NCBI GenBank assembly: GCA_947493255.1
Contig: CANLQK010000004.1
Span: 310,001-374,000 of the forward strand
From: an uncultured Paracoccaceae bacterium
Lineage (GTDB): Bacteria > Pseudomonadota > Alphaproteobacteria > Rhodobacterales > Rhodobacteraceae
Length of the DNA: 64,000 nt
Reading direction: 5' to 3'
A model generated the notes under the pieces. The model saw only the letters and a program-made list of their open reading frames with translations, did not search any database and had not been told where the DNA came from. The stretch's first letter is position 1, and every line of letters starts with the position of its first letter. The position numbers and the translations under genes were made by a program. This document shows positions 40,826 through 51,559 of this stretch, one piece after another.

Positions 40826-43293
40826 TTGCCTTGCGCTGGTTCTAACACCGTAACACCAACCGCACCGCCACGCGCCAATGCTGGGTCAAGCGACATCGGA
40901 ATGTATTCACCACGTCGCCACAGGTCGCCCAAATCATCGTAATACCGTGACAAGAAATGTCCGGACTGGCCCGTCGAGGTGATAAAGACCGAACTATCAG
41001 GGTCAGCGAAGTCATAGACACCACGGTAGGCCGCCGCATGTACGTTCAAGAACGGGTCGTCGCCAACACCAGACGTGCGGCCCCGCATAAGGGTATTATC
41101 GCCACCCGATGTTGACTGGCGGATATTTACAAACCAGTTGATGATCGGTGCTTCGCCCAAAACCGGGTGGTCGTGGGTGGCTTCATGGGCATCGCCCCAC
41201 CGCAAGGTTTCCAAGGCAGTTCCGTGGTTTTCAGACACCCAAACCAACGCATCATCCAAAGCCAAACGCGCAATGTCGGAACATGTTTCGCTTGGGGCTG
41301 ATTGCAACACGTCACACCACACCGATGCACCGTCTGTGTCGCGGAAAACCCGTTCGATGAACAAAGGTTCAACATGGGTAAACTCGCGCGCCAGTGGGCC
41401 CAACTCGTCACGGATCAATCGGTCCTGCAAGGCCCGCATCCATGCGGCATATAACAATGGCTCTGGCAGATGTTCGTTCATCTCACCATTCCATTCTGCC
41501 AATAACGCCAGCGCATCTTGGCGCAAACGCAACGGCGTTCCTTCAGGGGCTGCTTCACCAGTAAACCACAGGTCTGCACCAATAAGTGGCAAGATCGACC
41601 GCGCTGTGTAACTAACCGTGTCTAACTGCGCCTCGATGAAACTGTCCCGCGTATGGACCTCGCGTGCTTGCATCAACAACTGCCAACGGTTCACGCGCTG
41701 GCTGTCACCCCAGTTAAAACTCACATGTGCAGGAAAGGCCTCATCGGTGACTTTGTTGTTGGTATTGCCGACAATTCCACCAATCGGGTCAATCCATTCT
41801 GGGTTCTCCGCGTAATCACGGCGACCGTCCCATCTGTTTTGCACCAAATACCCGTAATGCGGCAAACGCCCTTGGGTCACATGCTCTGGGCTGCGATTGG
41901 GAATATGGCCGATCAGTTTCAAACCGACAGAATTGCGGTCCGCAATTGTTAGCATTTGGGACGGCGCAACGTAATCTTCAGCCGCCGCGATGGCCCCTTC
42001 AACATTTCTAGCCCCCATCAAATTCATCGCGGCCTGCATGGTCGTGTCTTGATCAGATAGCGCTGTCCACGCGACAGACGTCACATGACCCGGCGGACGG
42101 ATTGTCGCCAAATCGTATTGATCCGGTGGCAAAACAGGTCCGTTCACAGTCCATTGCATCTGAATGGTGACGGGGGCGGCATCGGCAACGCGAATGATAC
42201 TCTCGCGCGTTTCAAACTGCGCCCAACCGTCCACGGTTCGGTATTGGCTGGCGTCCGATGGGTTGACCTCTTCGATGTAGACGTCCTGATCATCAAGATA
42301 GGATGATGTAATCCCCCAACCGATGTCTTGAGACCGGCCCAACATCACAACCGGCACACCGGGGATCGTACCACCGATCACACCACCGGTTTCCAGTTCC
42401 AACCGTGCCAAATACCAAATTGAGGGGGCCGTCAGCCCCAAATGCGGGTCATTGGCAAGCAAGGTTGACCCCGTTGCCGAACGCGAAACAGCCGCCGCCC
42501 ATGCGTTAGACGCACCAGCAAGGGCGCGCGAAACAACCGGTGAAATCGGGTCAAACGCCATGCGGTTGTTTGGCGTGTATTGTGGAACATCTGGCATGAG
42601 GGCCGCGTAACTGGGCAGGGCGGATAGGCCTGCACCGGGGAAATCTGGCATCACGTCGCGCAAACGATCGTCATTGTTCAAAATCAACGATGTCCGCGCG
42701 CGCAGAACTTCTTCTTCAAGGTGGCTGCTCAATTGCAGGGCCATAACCTTGATGATCGCGACGGAATCCGCGGGTTGCCACGGTGCAATCGCATGGTTGA
42801 ACATCCACATTTCAGGTGCGCCGCGCCCACGTGCACCGGCATTCACCTCGCCAATCCACGCATTCACGCCAGCGGAATACGCCCGCAACGCGTCGTGGGT
42901 GTCTTGATCCATCGCCTGCACAGATCGTTGGGACAAGGGGTACAGATCCAAACGGCGGATCAGGCTGTCAATTGGCACCGTCCGTTCGCCAAACAGTTCC
43001 GACAAACGGCCCTGCGCTGTGCGGCGCAACATTGTCATTTGCCAAAGCCGGTCTTGGGCGTGGGTTAGACCCAAGGCAAAATATACATCTTCATCGGTTT
43101 CGCCAAAAATATGCGGGACGTTGGCATTGTCGCGCACAATCTCGACCGGCGCGAAAATACCCGCAACCTCTAACGTGTCATTGTAATCGGGCAGGGACCG
43201 CGAGGCGAAATAATACCCCAGAACAAAGACCGCAACGATCAGGGTGATCAACGCCGAAGCAAGCCTGACGAGCCAACGAAATACCAATGCCAT
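40822..43293 (-). CDS. Penicillin acylase family protein (Ntn hydrolase)
   Basis: Catalytic region GASNAWAAAVSRSATGSTLLANDPHL; N-terminal TM; FGWGITSSYLDDQDVY-type motifs. Confidence 0.93.
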   Translation of the reverse strand: MALVFRWLVRLASALITLIVAVFVLGYYFASRSLPDYNDTLEVAGIFAPVEIVRDNANVPHIFGETDEDVYFALGLTHAQDRLWQMTMLRRTAQGRLSELFGERTVPIDSLIRRLDLYPLSQRSVQAMDQDTHDALRAYSAGVNAWIGEVNAGARGRGAPEMWMFNHAIAPWQPADSVAIIKVMALQLSSHLEEEVLRARTSLILNNDDRLRDVMPDFPGAGLSALPSYAALMPDVPQYTPNNRMAFDPISPVVSRALAGASNAWAAAVSRSATGSTLLANDPHLGLTAPSIWYLARLELETGGVIGGTIPGVPVVMLGRSQDIGWGITSSYLDDQDVYIEEVNPSDASQYRTVDGWAQFETRESIIRVADAAPVTIQMQWTVNGPVLPPDQYDLATIRPPGHVTSVAWTALSDQDTTMQAAMNLMGARNVEGAIAAAEDYVAPSQMLTIADRNSVGLKLIGHIPNRSPEHVTQGRLPHYGYLVQNRWDGRRDYAENPEWIDPIGGIVGNTNNKVTDEAFPAHVSFNWGDSQRVNRWQLLMQAREVHTRDSFIEAQLDTVSYTARSILPLIGADLWFTGEAAPEGTPLRLRQDALALLAEWNGEMNEHLPEPLLYAAWMRALQDRLIRDELGPLAREFTHVEPLFIERVFRDTDGASVWCDVLQSAPSETCSDIARLALDDALVWVSENHGTALETLRWGDAHEATHDHPVLGEAPIINWFVNIRQSTSGGDNTLMRGRTSGVGDDPFLNVHAAAYRGVYDFADPDSSVFITSTGQSGHFLSRYYDDLGDLWRRGEYIPMSLDPALARGGAVGVTVLEPAQGN

Positions 43294-43420
43294 GCGACGT
43301 CCCTTATTCACACCTGTTGAACGGCTGCATTGTATTGGAACATTCAGAACCATTGACGCAGCCGCGCTGTCGTTTACCTATCTCGCAACAGTGTATCTGA
43401 TGCAAGCGAGAGGAAACCAC

Positions 43421-44293
43421 ATGGCGCGCATAGCATTTTTGGGTTTGGGGGTCATGGGCTACCCGATGGCAGGGCATTTGGCGAAAGCTGGCCACGAGGT
43501 GACGGTGTACAACCGCACAACCGCTAAAGCCGAAAAATGGGCGGCCGAGTTTGGCGGCACCTTTGGCGCAACACCCGCGCTTGCGGCAAAAGACGCCGAA
43601 TTCGTGATGGCCTGCGTTGGAAACGATGACGACTTGCGCGCTGTATGTTTGGGCGATGATGGCGCGTTTTCCAGCATGGCATCAGGCGCCACATTTGTGG
43701 ATCACACAACAGTCTCCGCCAAAGTAACCCGCGAATTATATGGGGCTGCGAAAAACCTTGGCCTTGGATTTGTTGATGCGCCCATTTCCGGCGGTCAGGC
43801 GGGCGCGGAAAACGGTGTCTTGTCTGTGATGTGCGGCGGCGACGCCGACGTCTTCGCCAAATCAGAACCCATCATCGACACCTACGCTCGCATTTGTCGC
43901 CGCATTGGCGACAGCGGCGCGGGCCAGATGACCAAGATGTGCAACCAAATCGCGATTGCCGGTTTGGTCCAAGGGTTATCTGAAGCTCTGCATTTCGCTG
44001 AAAAGGCTGGGCTTGATGGGCGCGAAGTCGTCGAAGTGATCAGTCAGGGCGCCGCAGGGTCGTGGCAGATGCAAAACCGTTATGAAACGATGATCGACAA
44101 TGAATTCGAACACGGGTTTGCGGTGGATTGGATGCGTAAAGACCTCGGGATCTGTTTGGACACGGCCGATGAAACCGGCGCGTCATTGCCGGTCACGGCA
44201 TTGATCGATCAGTTTTACAAAGATGTTCAACGACAAGGCGGCGGGCGTTTGGACACGTCGAGCCTTATCAAACGACTGCGCGACCTCGGGTAA
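43421..44293 (+). CDS. NAD(P)-dependent oxidoreductase, 3-hydroxyisobutyrate dehydrogenase family
   Basis: MARIAFLGLGVMGYPMAGHLAKAGHEVTVYNRT; FVDAPISGGQAGAENG; NQIAIAG. Confidence 0.93.
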   Translation: MARIAFLGLGVMGYPMAGHLAKAGHEVTVYNRTTAKAEKWAAEFGGTFGATPALAAKDAEFVMACVGNDDDLRAVCLGDDGAFSSMASGATFVDHTTVSAKVTRELYGAAKNLGLGFVDAPISGGQAGAENGVLSVMCGGDADVFAKSEPIIDTYARICRRIGDSGAGQMTKMCNQIAIAGLVQGLSEALHFAEKAGLDGREVVEVISQGAAGSWQMQNRYETMIDNEFEHGFAVDWMRKDLGICLDTADETGASLPVTALIDQFYKDVQRQGGGRLDTSSLIKRLRDLG

Positions 44294-44316
44294 TGAAACG
44301 GCTCAGCTAAGGCCCA

Positions 44317-44730
44317 CTAAGGCGTTTGTGGGCGATCACAACGTCCCGACGCATAGTGCTCGATCACCGATGCGCCTTCACCTTCGGTGGCGACAAAATC
44401 AAGGTTTCGGTTGCGAAAGATTGTAAGAGATCCCGCAACCGTGCCGCCGGTCGATGTGAAAACGAACCGATCATCGGTTTCGACCAGCGTGGCCTGCGGT
44501 GACATGCCCGGAATTTCTAAGCGTGGCTCACCATTTTCATGTTCGAAATAGGCAATCACGGGAAGAGGGCGGTCATAACAAGTGTCGCCATCACAATAGC
44601 GATTAAATGTGCAAATCTGGTGGGGATAAGCCTGATCCCCAACAATACCCGGATCATTGGTTCGGCCCGACAACATGACGACACCAATGCACAGCACAAT
44701 TACCAAAACCATACCGACAGGTAGAAACAT
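44317..44730 (-). CDS. Hypothetical membrane-anchored/exported protein
   Basis: N-terminal hydrophobic segment MFLPVGMVLVIVLCIGVVML; HQICTFNRYCDGDTCYD; start at 44730 preferred. Confidence 0.6.
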   Translation of the reverse strand: MFLPVGMVLVIVLCIGVVMLSGRTNDPGIVGDQAYPHQICTFNRYCDGDTCYDRPLPVIAYFEHENGEPRLEIPGMSPQATLVETDDRFVFTSTGGTVAGSLTIFRNRNLDFVATEGEGASVIEHYASGRCDRPQTP

Positions 44731-44816
44731 CGAATTCTTTGGCACTGCCACACCCTCTACACTGAAATATTGTGCAAAACCTAACAGCGTTTCCCAAGAA
44801 GGAAAGTCTTCGTTTA

Positions 44817-45818
44817 TTACACCGACAATCGCGCCGCATGGGCACCGCGTTCGCGGTACGGTGTCGTGTCGTAATGAGAACGGTAGCATTTCGAAAAGTG
44901 CGACGGTGATGCGAAACCACAGGCCAAGGCCACATTGATAACCGACATGTCAGTCTGCATTAACAGATTGCGCGCCTTTTGAAGCCGCAGTTCCATATAG
45001 TACCGCTTGGGGCTCCGGTTCAGATACCGCCGGAACAGGCGTTCCAACTGACGGGTCGACATCCCAACATCTTTCGCCAAAACCGAAGGACTGATCGGTT
45101 CTTCGATGTTTTGTTCCATTTCCTGGATCACACGGCTTAACTTGGGGTGGCGAACGCCAATCCGCGTCGGGATAGAAAGACGCTGTGTGTCCTGATCTGT
45201 GCGGATCGCCGAATAGATCTGTTGATCAGCGACCGCATTTGCCAAGGCATCCCCATGCTCATCCGCAATAATTTGCAAAAACAAATCAATTGAAGACGTA
45301 CCACCCGCGGTCGTCCATCGGTTTCCATCCTTAACAAAAACCGATTTCGTCAGATCAACCTCGATAAATTCCTCAGAAAAGCTGTCATGGTTTTCCCAAT
45401 GGATGGTCGCGCGTTTTCCGTCCAACAATCCAGCTTTCGCCAGCGAATAGGCCGCAGTACACAGCCCCCCCATAACCAAACCGCGCCGTGCTTCGCGCCG
45501 AATCCAGTTCAATAGCTTTTTGGTCGTCGCATCCTGCACATCGCGGCCACCGCACAAAACGACCACATCATCACGGTGCAGTTCCTCCAAATCACCATCA
45601 AGGGCAAAGGTTGTTCCGATCGAACATTGGGATGTTTCGCCACCTTCGCCCACAAGGGACCATGAATACAATTCCTGCCCAGCCATAAGGTTCGCCAAAC
45701 GCAGACAATCTACCGCTGCCGCAAAGGACAGAAGGGTAAATTGATCAAGCAGAACAAACACGAACCGGCGCGGCGTTTCGCGTTTCTCTTGGACCTTGAT
45801 GGAATTGTAACGTTGCAT
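44817..45818 (-). CDS. GlxA-family AraC-type transcriptional regulator (DJ-1/PfpI + HTH)
   Basis: DJ-1-like VLCGGRDVQDATTKK...GLCTAAYSLAKAGLLDGKRATIHWE, AraC HTH SPSVLAKDVGMSTRQLERLFRRYLNRSPKRYYMELRL. Confidence 0.93.
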   Translation of the reverse strand: MQRYNSIKVQEKRETPRRFVFVLLDQFTLLSFAAAVDCLRLANLMAGQELYSWSLVGEGGETSQCSIGTTFALDGDLEELHRDDVVVLCGGRDVQDATTKKLLNWIRREARRGLVMGGLCTAAYSLAKAGLLDGKRATIHWENHDSFSEEFIEVDLTKSVFVKDGNRWTTAGGTSSIDLFLQIIADEHGDALANAVADQQIYSAIRTDQDTQRLSIPTRIGVRHPKLSRVIQEMEQNIEEPISPSVLAKDVGMSTRQLERLFRRYLNRSPKRYYMELRLQKARNLLMQTDMSVINVALACGFASPSHFSKCYRSHYDTTPYRERGAHAARLSV

Positions 45819-46020
45819 TGCGTGACCATAGATTGAACTTAACAAGTAGGGTGACCACCTTTCTGATCCATGATCAAGACAAATAGATTGTGAATTTCCG
45901 TGTTCTAAAAACTCTTTTGCCGTTGGACCTTATCCACAAGGCCGCTATAAGACGGATTGGTACCGCTAAAGGTGCTATTTTTAAACGTGCCGGACTGGCA
46001 CATCTCATCGGAGCAAGAAC

Positions 46021-47391
46021 ATGACGGACTGGAAAAAATCTGACTGGCGCAACAAGCCCCGGGTACAGATGCCGGAGTATACCGACGCAGCGGCATTGGC
46101 CGCAGTTGAAGGCAAACTCAGTTCCTATCCACCGTTGGTCTTTGCCGGCGAATCCCGTCGTCTGCGCGACGAACTTGCAGCCGTCAGCAAGGGCGAAGCG
46201 TTCTTGTTGCAGGGCGGCGATTGTGCTGAAAGCTTTGGTGCGTTCCAAGCGGACCCAATCCGCGACACCTTCAAAGTCATGCTGCAGATGGCAATGGTTC
46301 TGACATTCGGTGCCAAAGTACCTGTTGTTAAAGTCGGCCGTATGGCTGGCCAATTTGCTAAGCCACGGTCTGCGCCAACAGAAACGATCGATGGTGTAGA
46401 ACTGCCAAGCTACCGCGGTGATATCATCAACGAACTGGACTTCACCCCAGAAGCGCGAATCCCGAACCCTGAAAAAATGCTGCAGGCTTACACCCAAGCT
46501 GCTGGCACATTGAACTTGCTGCGCGCATTTTCAACAGGTGGGTATGCTGATGTTCACCAAGTTCACGGTTGGACATTGGGCTTTACAGGTGCGCCAGAAG
46601 CCGAGAAATATCGCGCGATGGCAGAAACCATTTCCGATGCCTTGGATTTCATGAACGCGGCTGGCCTGACCACCGAATCCAACCACGAGCTGCAGACGGT
46701 TGATTTTTACACCAGCCACGAAGCACTGCTGTTGGAATACGAAGAAGCCCTAACACGGATCGATTCCACATCTGGTAAATGGTTGGCTGGGTCCGGTCAC
46801 ATGCTTTGGATCGGCGATCGTACGCGTCAACCAGACGGTGCGCACGTTGAATTCTGTTCCGGCGTTCAAAACCCGATCGGCCTGAAATGTGGGCCGACAA
46901 TGACATCCGGCCACCTCAAGGCTTTGATGGCGAAATTGAATCCTGAAAACGAAGCGGGCCGTCTTACATTGATCGCGCGCTTCGGCGCAGGGTCAGTCGG
47001 GGAACACCTGCCACGTTTGGTCAAAGCTGTTGAAGAAGAGGGCGCCAAAGTCACTTGGGTTTGTGACCCAATGCACGGCAACACCATCAAATCCTCTTCC
47101 GGTTACAAAACACGTCCATTCGACAGCGTGTTGCGCGAAGTGAAAGAATTCTTTGGTGTGCACAACGCCGAAGGCACGATCCCGGGTGGGGTTCACTTTG
47201 AAATGACAGGCACAGACGTGACCGAATGCACCGGCGGTGTTCGCGCGGTTACAGACGAAGACCTGTCTGATCGTTATCACACAGCATGCGATCCACGTTT
47301 GAACGCATCCCAATCTTTGGAACTTGCGTTCCTTGTTGCGGAAGAACTGTCTGCACGCCGCACCAAAGTACAGGCGGCAAAGTCCGCCTAA
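46021..47391 (+). CDS. Class II 3-deoxy-7-phosphoheptulonate (DAHP) synthase
   Basis: [40 protein letters not shown]. Confidence 0.97.
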   Translation: MTDWKKSDWRNKPRVQMPEYTDAAALAAVEGKLSSYPPLVFAGESRRLRDELAAVSKGEAFLLQGGDCAESFGAFQADPIRDTFKVMLQMAMVLTFGAKVPVVKVGRMAGQFAKPRSAPTETIDGVELPSYRGDIINELDFTPEARIPNPEKMLQAYTQAAGTLNLLRAFSTGGYADVHQVHGWTLGFTGAPEAEKYRAMAETISDALDFMNAAGLTTESNHELQTVDFYTSHEALLLEYEEALTRIDSTSGKWLAGSGHMLWIGDRTRQPDGAHVEFCSGVQNPIGLKCGPTMTSGHLKALMAKLNPENEAGRLTLIARFGAGSVGEHLPRLVKAVEEEGAKVTWVCDPMHGNTIKSSSGYKTRPFDSVLREVKEFFGVHNAEGTIPGGVHFEMTGTDVTECTGGVRAVTDEDLSDRYHTACDPRLNASQSLELAFLVAEELSARRTKVQAAKSA

Positions 47392-47424
47392 ATCAGCGGG
47401 CTATGCGCCATCGCCCGCCGCGGG

Positions 47425-48108
47425 CTAATGGTTTGAAACAACAAGGCGAAGGGCAGGTCTGTCTTTCGCCTTATTCATTTCGGACATAGACGCCTTTGAT
47501 GCAAACCTATGCGACGCAAAGGGTCCGCTTGTCTTGACCAGTTTGAGTCCGACGATCGGCTCGACCCTTGGTGTTTCGTCTACAACAGAAAGCCTGCGTG
47601 TACCGATCCCACGCCGGCCGCTCATGGCCAATATTCCCAAGACCCGGCTTACCTTCCGATCATCATCCAAAAGCGGCAGGAATAGAATTTTCCCTTGCAG
47701 TTTGGGTTGCCCAACAGCGCGCGGCGAAACCAATGACAATTCAACAAGGTTTGGCCCGCTAAAGGCCTTTTCAAGATACGTTGAGATTGCTGAACGGCTT
47801 TCAGTTGCAACAAGTGACGTCATGGGTAATCCACGTGGTTCCAACCCGATCAACTTACCAATACTTCGACCCGCGACTCGTATACGGGCCACGCCAGGGG
47901 CTACGCGTTCAAGGATGAAACTGTCTTCCAACAATGGCCCCAACGCCAAAGGGTCGACATCTTTACGATTGGGAATTCCGCACGTTCGGGGCAAAGATCG
48001 CCAATAGGTTTCCAGCTCCTGCAACGCGGTCGGGTTGGTCATTAAGACATCATCTGCAACCGAGACCGTCTTTGATGACGCATTGTAGGGGTCGAATGTG
48101 AAGCTCAT
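47425..48108 (-). CDS. PAS domain-containing protein (PAS_5-like)
   Basis: LETYWRSLPRTCGIPNRKDVDPLALGPLLEDSFILERVAPGVARIRVAGRSIGKLIGLEPRGLPMTSL. Confidence 0.82.
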   Translation of the reverse strand: MSFTFDPYNASSKTVSVADDVLMTNPTALQELETYWRSLPRTCGIPNRKDVDPLALGPLLEDSFILERVAPGVARIRVAGRSIGKLIGLEPRGLPMTSLVATESRSAISTYLEKAFSGPNLVELSLVSPRAVGQPKLQGKILFLPLLDDDRKVSRVLGILAMSGRRGIGTRRLSVVDETPRVEPIVGLKLVKTSGPFASHRFASKASMSEMNKAKDRPALRLVVSNH

Positions 48109-48324
48109 CTTGGCCTCCTAGCAGCAAATTTGATTAGAAAGTGTTTCATCTTTCTTTCACATTCACAGACAATTTTCTCTAAACAAAGTATTAACGGGTT
48201 AACGGCGCGCGCCATCGGCGTCACATACGCCACCTCAAAAAGCTGTTCGATGCTTGCCCTGAACCAGTCTTTGCCTTTAGGTACAAAGGGATACGTCCAC
48301 AGACCCGATTGAAAGTGATACCCC

Positions 48325-49212
48325 GTGATCCGATCCATGACAGCCTTCGCCAACCAGCAAGGAACAGCAGAAGGCTCTACGTGGGCCTGGGAACTTCGCA
48401 GCGTGAACGGGCGTGGGTTGGACATTAAGGTGCGTTTGCCAGACGGATTCAGTGGTCTCGAAGCAATGGTGCGCAAAACATTGGCGGCGCAGGTCACCCG
48501 CGGAAATGTTTCTGTGGGGTTACGGTTACATCGTGCGCAGGCCGATGGCGTTTTGGACGTTGATGTCGACCGTATGGATGCCGTGTTGGAAGCACTCGAT
48601 CAGGTCCAAGATCGTGCCTTTGAAAAGGGGGTCACACTTGGTCAGCCAACAGCGGCAGATGTCCTTGCACAACGCGGCGTTCTGGTACCACGCCAAACAA
48701 GCGACAGCGATGATCTGACAGCGCCAGTTGCGGCAGATTTTGAAATCGCTCTCTCAGCACTCATGACCATGCGCGAAGCAGAAGGTGCAAACCTGCACAC
48801 TGTATTGAACGATCAAGTCACGCAGATCGAAGACCTAACCGCACAGGCGGTCGAGGCTGCAAAAACTCGTTCTTCAAATGTAAAATCACAAATGGCCGCC
48901 GCACTGGCCCGCGTGATGGACAACGCCACCAACGTCGACCCCGAGCGCGTGGCCCAAGAGTTGGCCCTGATTGCGGTCAAATCTGACATAACCGAAGAAA
49001 TCGACCGTTTGGGCGCCCATGTGACCGCCGCGCGCGACCTTTTGGTGGCAGGTGGCCCGATTGGACGGAAACTCGATTTTCTGACACAAGAATTTAACAG
49101 AGAAGCGAATACACTGTGTTCTAAAGCGCAGTCGACCGAACTCACGCAGATCGGGCTTGCCCTGAAGGCGGTGATCGATCAAATGCGTGAACAAGTCCAA
49201 AACGTGGAGTAG
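48325..49212 (+). CDS. YicC family endoribonuclease
   Basis: MIRSMTAFANQQG; ELRSVNGRGLDIKVRLP; LDFLTQEFNREANTLCSKA; followed by gmk. Confidence 0.95.
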   Translation: MIRSMTAFANQQGTAEGSTWAWELRSVNGRGLDIKVRLPDGFSGLEAMVRKTLAAQVTRGNVSVGLRLHRAQADGVLDVDVDRMDAVLEALDQVQDRAFEKGVTLGQPTAADVLAQRGVLVPRQTSDSDDLTAPVAADFEIALSALMTMREAEGANLHTVLNDQVTQIEDLTAQAVEAAKTRSSNVKSQMAAALARVMDNATNVDPERVAQELALIAVKSDITEEIDRLGAHVTAARDLLVAGGPIGRKLDFLTQEFNREANTLCSKAQSTELTQIGLALKAVIDQMREQVQNVE

Positions 49213-49215
49213 CCG

Positions 49216-49854
49216 ATGGCACGCCGAGGTCTATTGATAATTCTGTCTTCGCCATCCGGCGCTGGGAAATCCACCCATTCAAAACGGATGATGGCATGGG
49301 ACCCAACGCTGAGCTTTTCGGTATCCGCCACCACCCGCAACCCGCGCCCCGGTGAAGTCGACGGCAAAGACTATCATTTCCGGACGGAATCCGAGTTTCG
49401 CGAAATGGTCGCCGACGACGAAATGTTGGAACATGCCCACGTCTTCGGAAACTTTTACGGATCGCCCAAGGCACCGGTAAAGGCGGCTATTGATGCGGGT
49501 CGTGACGTCTTGTTCGATGTTGATTGGCAAGGTGCCGAACAGATCAAAGACAGCAGCCTCGGGCAGCACGTCCTCAGCGTTTTCTTTCTGCCGCCCTCCA
49601 TCGCCGAACTGCGCCGCCGTTTGGAAAGCCGCGGTCAGGACGATGCGTCAACAATCGACAAACGCATGACCCAAAGTTGGGACGAAATCAGCCACTGGCG
49701 GTCTTACGACTACGTTTTGGTCAACGACGATCTAGATGCCACCGAAACGCAATTGCGTACAATCGTCGAGGCCGAACGCCAACGCCGCGATCAACAGCCT
49801 GATCTGGCAGACCACGTGCGCGCATTGCAGGACGAATTCAACGAAGGAAGCTAA
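49216..49854 (+). CDS. gmk: Guanylate kinase
   Basis: [40 protein letters not shown]. Confidence 0.97.
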   Translation: MARRGLLIILSSPSGAGKSTHSKRMMAWDPTLSFSVSATTRNPRPGEVDGKDYHFRTESEFREMVADDEMLEHAHVFGNFYGSPKAPVKAAIDAGRDVLFDVDWQGAEQIKDSSLGQHVLSVFFLPPSIAELRRRLESRGQDDASTIDKRMTQSWDEISHWRSYDYVLVNDDLDATETQLRTIVEAERQRRDQQPDLADHVRALQDEFNEGS

Positions 49855-49856
49855 CA

Positions 49857-50378
49857 ATGCTTTACGAATTGGACGGGGTCGCACCAAACGTCGACCCGCA
49901 AGCCTGGGTCGCGCCGGGGTGTCATCTGATTGGCAACATCGAATTGGCAGCCAAGACCTCCGTGTGGTTTGGCACAACCATCCGTGGCGACAATGAAATG
50001 ATCCGTGTCGGTGCGGGGTCCAATATTCAAGAAAACTGTGTCCTGCACACGGACATGGGCTTTCCGCTTTCGATTGGCGAAAATTGCACCATCGGTCACA
50101 AGGCCATGCTGCACGGCTGTACCATCGGTGAGAACAGCCTGATCGGCATGGGGGCAACGGTGCTGAACGGCGCGGTCGTTGGTAAAAATTGCCTGATCGG
50201 GGCAGGGGCCCTCATCACAGAAGGTAAAGTCATTCCCGACGGATCACTGGTGATGGGCATCGGCAAAATCATTCGGCAGCTCGACGCGCAGGCCATCGCG
50301 GGCCTGACGGCCTCTGCCTTACACTACCAAGAAAACGCTGCCCGCTTTCGCACAGGGCTCAAGGACGTAACACCATGA
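49857..50378 (+). CDS. Gamma carbonic anhydrase family protein (left-handed beta-helix)
   Basis: IRGDNEMIRVGAGSNIQENCVLHTDMGFPLSIGENCTIGHKAMLHGCTIG. Confidence 0.94.
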   Translation: MLYELDGVAPNVDPQAWVAPGCHLIGNIELAAKTSVWFGTTIRGDNEMIRVGAGSNIQENCVLHTDMGFPLSIGENCTIGHKAMLHGCTIGENSLIGMGATVLNGAVVGKNCLIGAGALITEGKVIPDGSLVMGIGKIIRQLDAQAIAGLTASALHYQENAARFRTGLKDVTP

Positions 50379-51556
50379 CCAATCCACCAAAATCTCTGGC
50401 TCGTCGGCCCGCTTGGCCCACGTCTGTGTCCCGCCCAGTGGCGACGCCGCTGCAACCTTCAGTCGTTTACGCATCACCAGACCCAGATGGGCTGGATCAG
50501 CAATATGATGACGGATCAGGATTCACCTACGCCCGTGAAGGTCATCCTAACGCATCTGTACTGGCCGAAAAAATCGATGGACTAGAAGGCGTGACAGGCG
50601 GGATCATCACAGGATCAGGCATGTCTGCGGTCGGCGCTGTTTTCTTGGGCGTGTTGAAAGCCGGCGATCACGTCATTGGCGCGGATCAGCTTTATGGACG
50701 CACGTTGCGCCTGATGACCGAAGACTTGCCAAAATTTGGTGTGGAAACATCTTTGGCCGACCCAACAGATGCAGCCGCCATCGCCGCCGCCATTCAACCC
50801 AACACCCGCATGATCGTTGTAGAAGTGGTCTCTAATCCAACGATCCGCGTCGCGGACATGGCCGGCATTGCGAAACTGGCGAAGGATCGTGGCATCCTGT
50901 TGATGGTCGATAACACCTTCACCACACCGCGCAGCTATCTGCCCTTTGAAAACGGGGCCGATATTGTCATCCATTCGGTGACCAAACTGCTGGCAGGCCA
51001 TTCCGATGCCACCCTTGGCTATGCTGTCGCCAAAGATCCAGACTTGATGGATAAAATCAACGTGGCCAATGTCACGTGGGGCCTAACACCCAGCCCGTTT
51101 GATTGCTGGTTGGCAGAACGTGGATTGCAATCGTTTGAACTGCGCTATGATCGCGCCGAGGCAACGGCGACAGCCCTGTCTGCCGCCCTCGCAGGCTTGC
51201 CCGGCGTAACCCAGGTTTTGCACCCAAGCCGCCCAGACCATCCAGATCACAACCGCATAGCATCTGTGTTGGGCGACAGACCGGGCAATATGATGTCATT
51301 CGAAGTCGCTGGCGGGCGCGCGGCGGCCAATGCCCTCACCAATGCCGCGCCAGAATTGCCCTTCGCCCCAACCTTGGGGGATGTTGGGACCACCCTAAGC
51401 CATCCGGCGTCGTCTTCGCACCGCGCCTTAACAGAAGACGCACGCACAGCGCTTGGCATTTCAGAAGGCTTCTTTCGGGTGTCGGTCGGTCTAGAAGACC
51501 CGCAATTGCTGATAGACGAGCTGACCCACGCGATTGCACAAAGCCAAATGGCCTAA
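50375..51556 (+). CDS. Trans-sulfuration PLP enzyme (cystathionine beta-lyase-like)
   Basis: YAREGHPNASVLAEKIDGLEG; LMVDNTFTTPRSYLPFENGADIVIHSVTKLLAGHSDATLG. Confidence 0.92.
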   Translation: MTNPPKSLARRPAWPTSVSRPVATPLQPSVVYASPDPDGLDQQYDDGSGFTYAREGHPNASVLAEKIDGLEGVTGGIITGSGMSAVGAVFLGVLKAGDHVIGADQLYGRTLRLMTEDLPKFGVETSLADPTDAAAIAAAIQPNTRMIVVEVVSNPTIRVADMAGIAKLAKDRGILLMVDNTFTTPRSYLPFENGADIVIHSVTKLLAGHSDATLGYAVAKDPDLMDKINVANVTWGLTPSPFDCWLAERGLQSFELRYDRAEATATALSAALAGLPGVTQVLHPSRPDHPDHNRIASVLGDRPGNMMSFEVAGGRAAANALTNAAPELPFAPTLGDVGTTLSHPASSSHRALTEDARTALGISEGFFRVSVGLEDPQLLIDELTHAIAQSQMA

Positions 51557-51559
51557 TCC

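Noticed and set aside
48190-48205. TTAACGGGTTAAC considered as a CtrA site
   Set aside because: Spacing between TTAA elements is 4 bp rather than the 7 bp of the TTAA-N7-TTAAC consensus.
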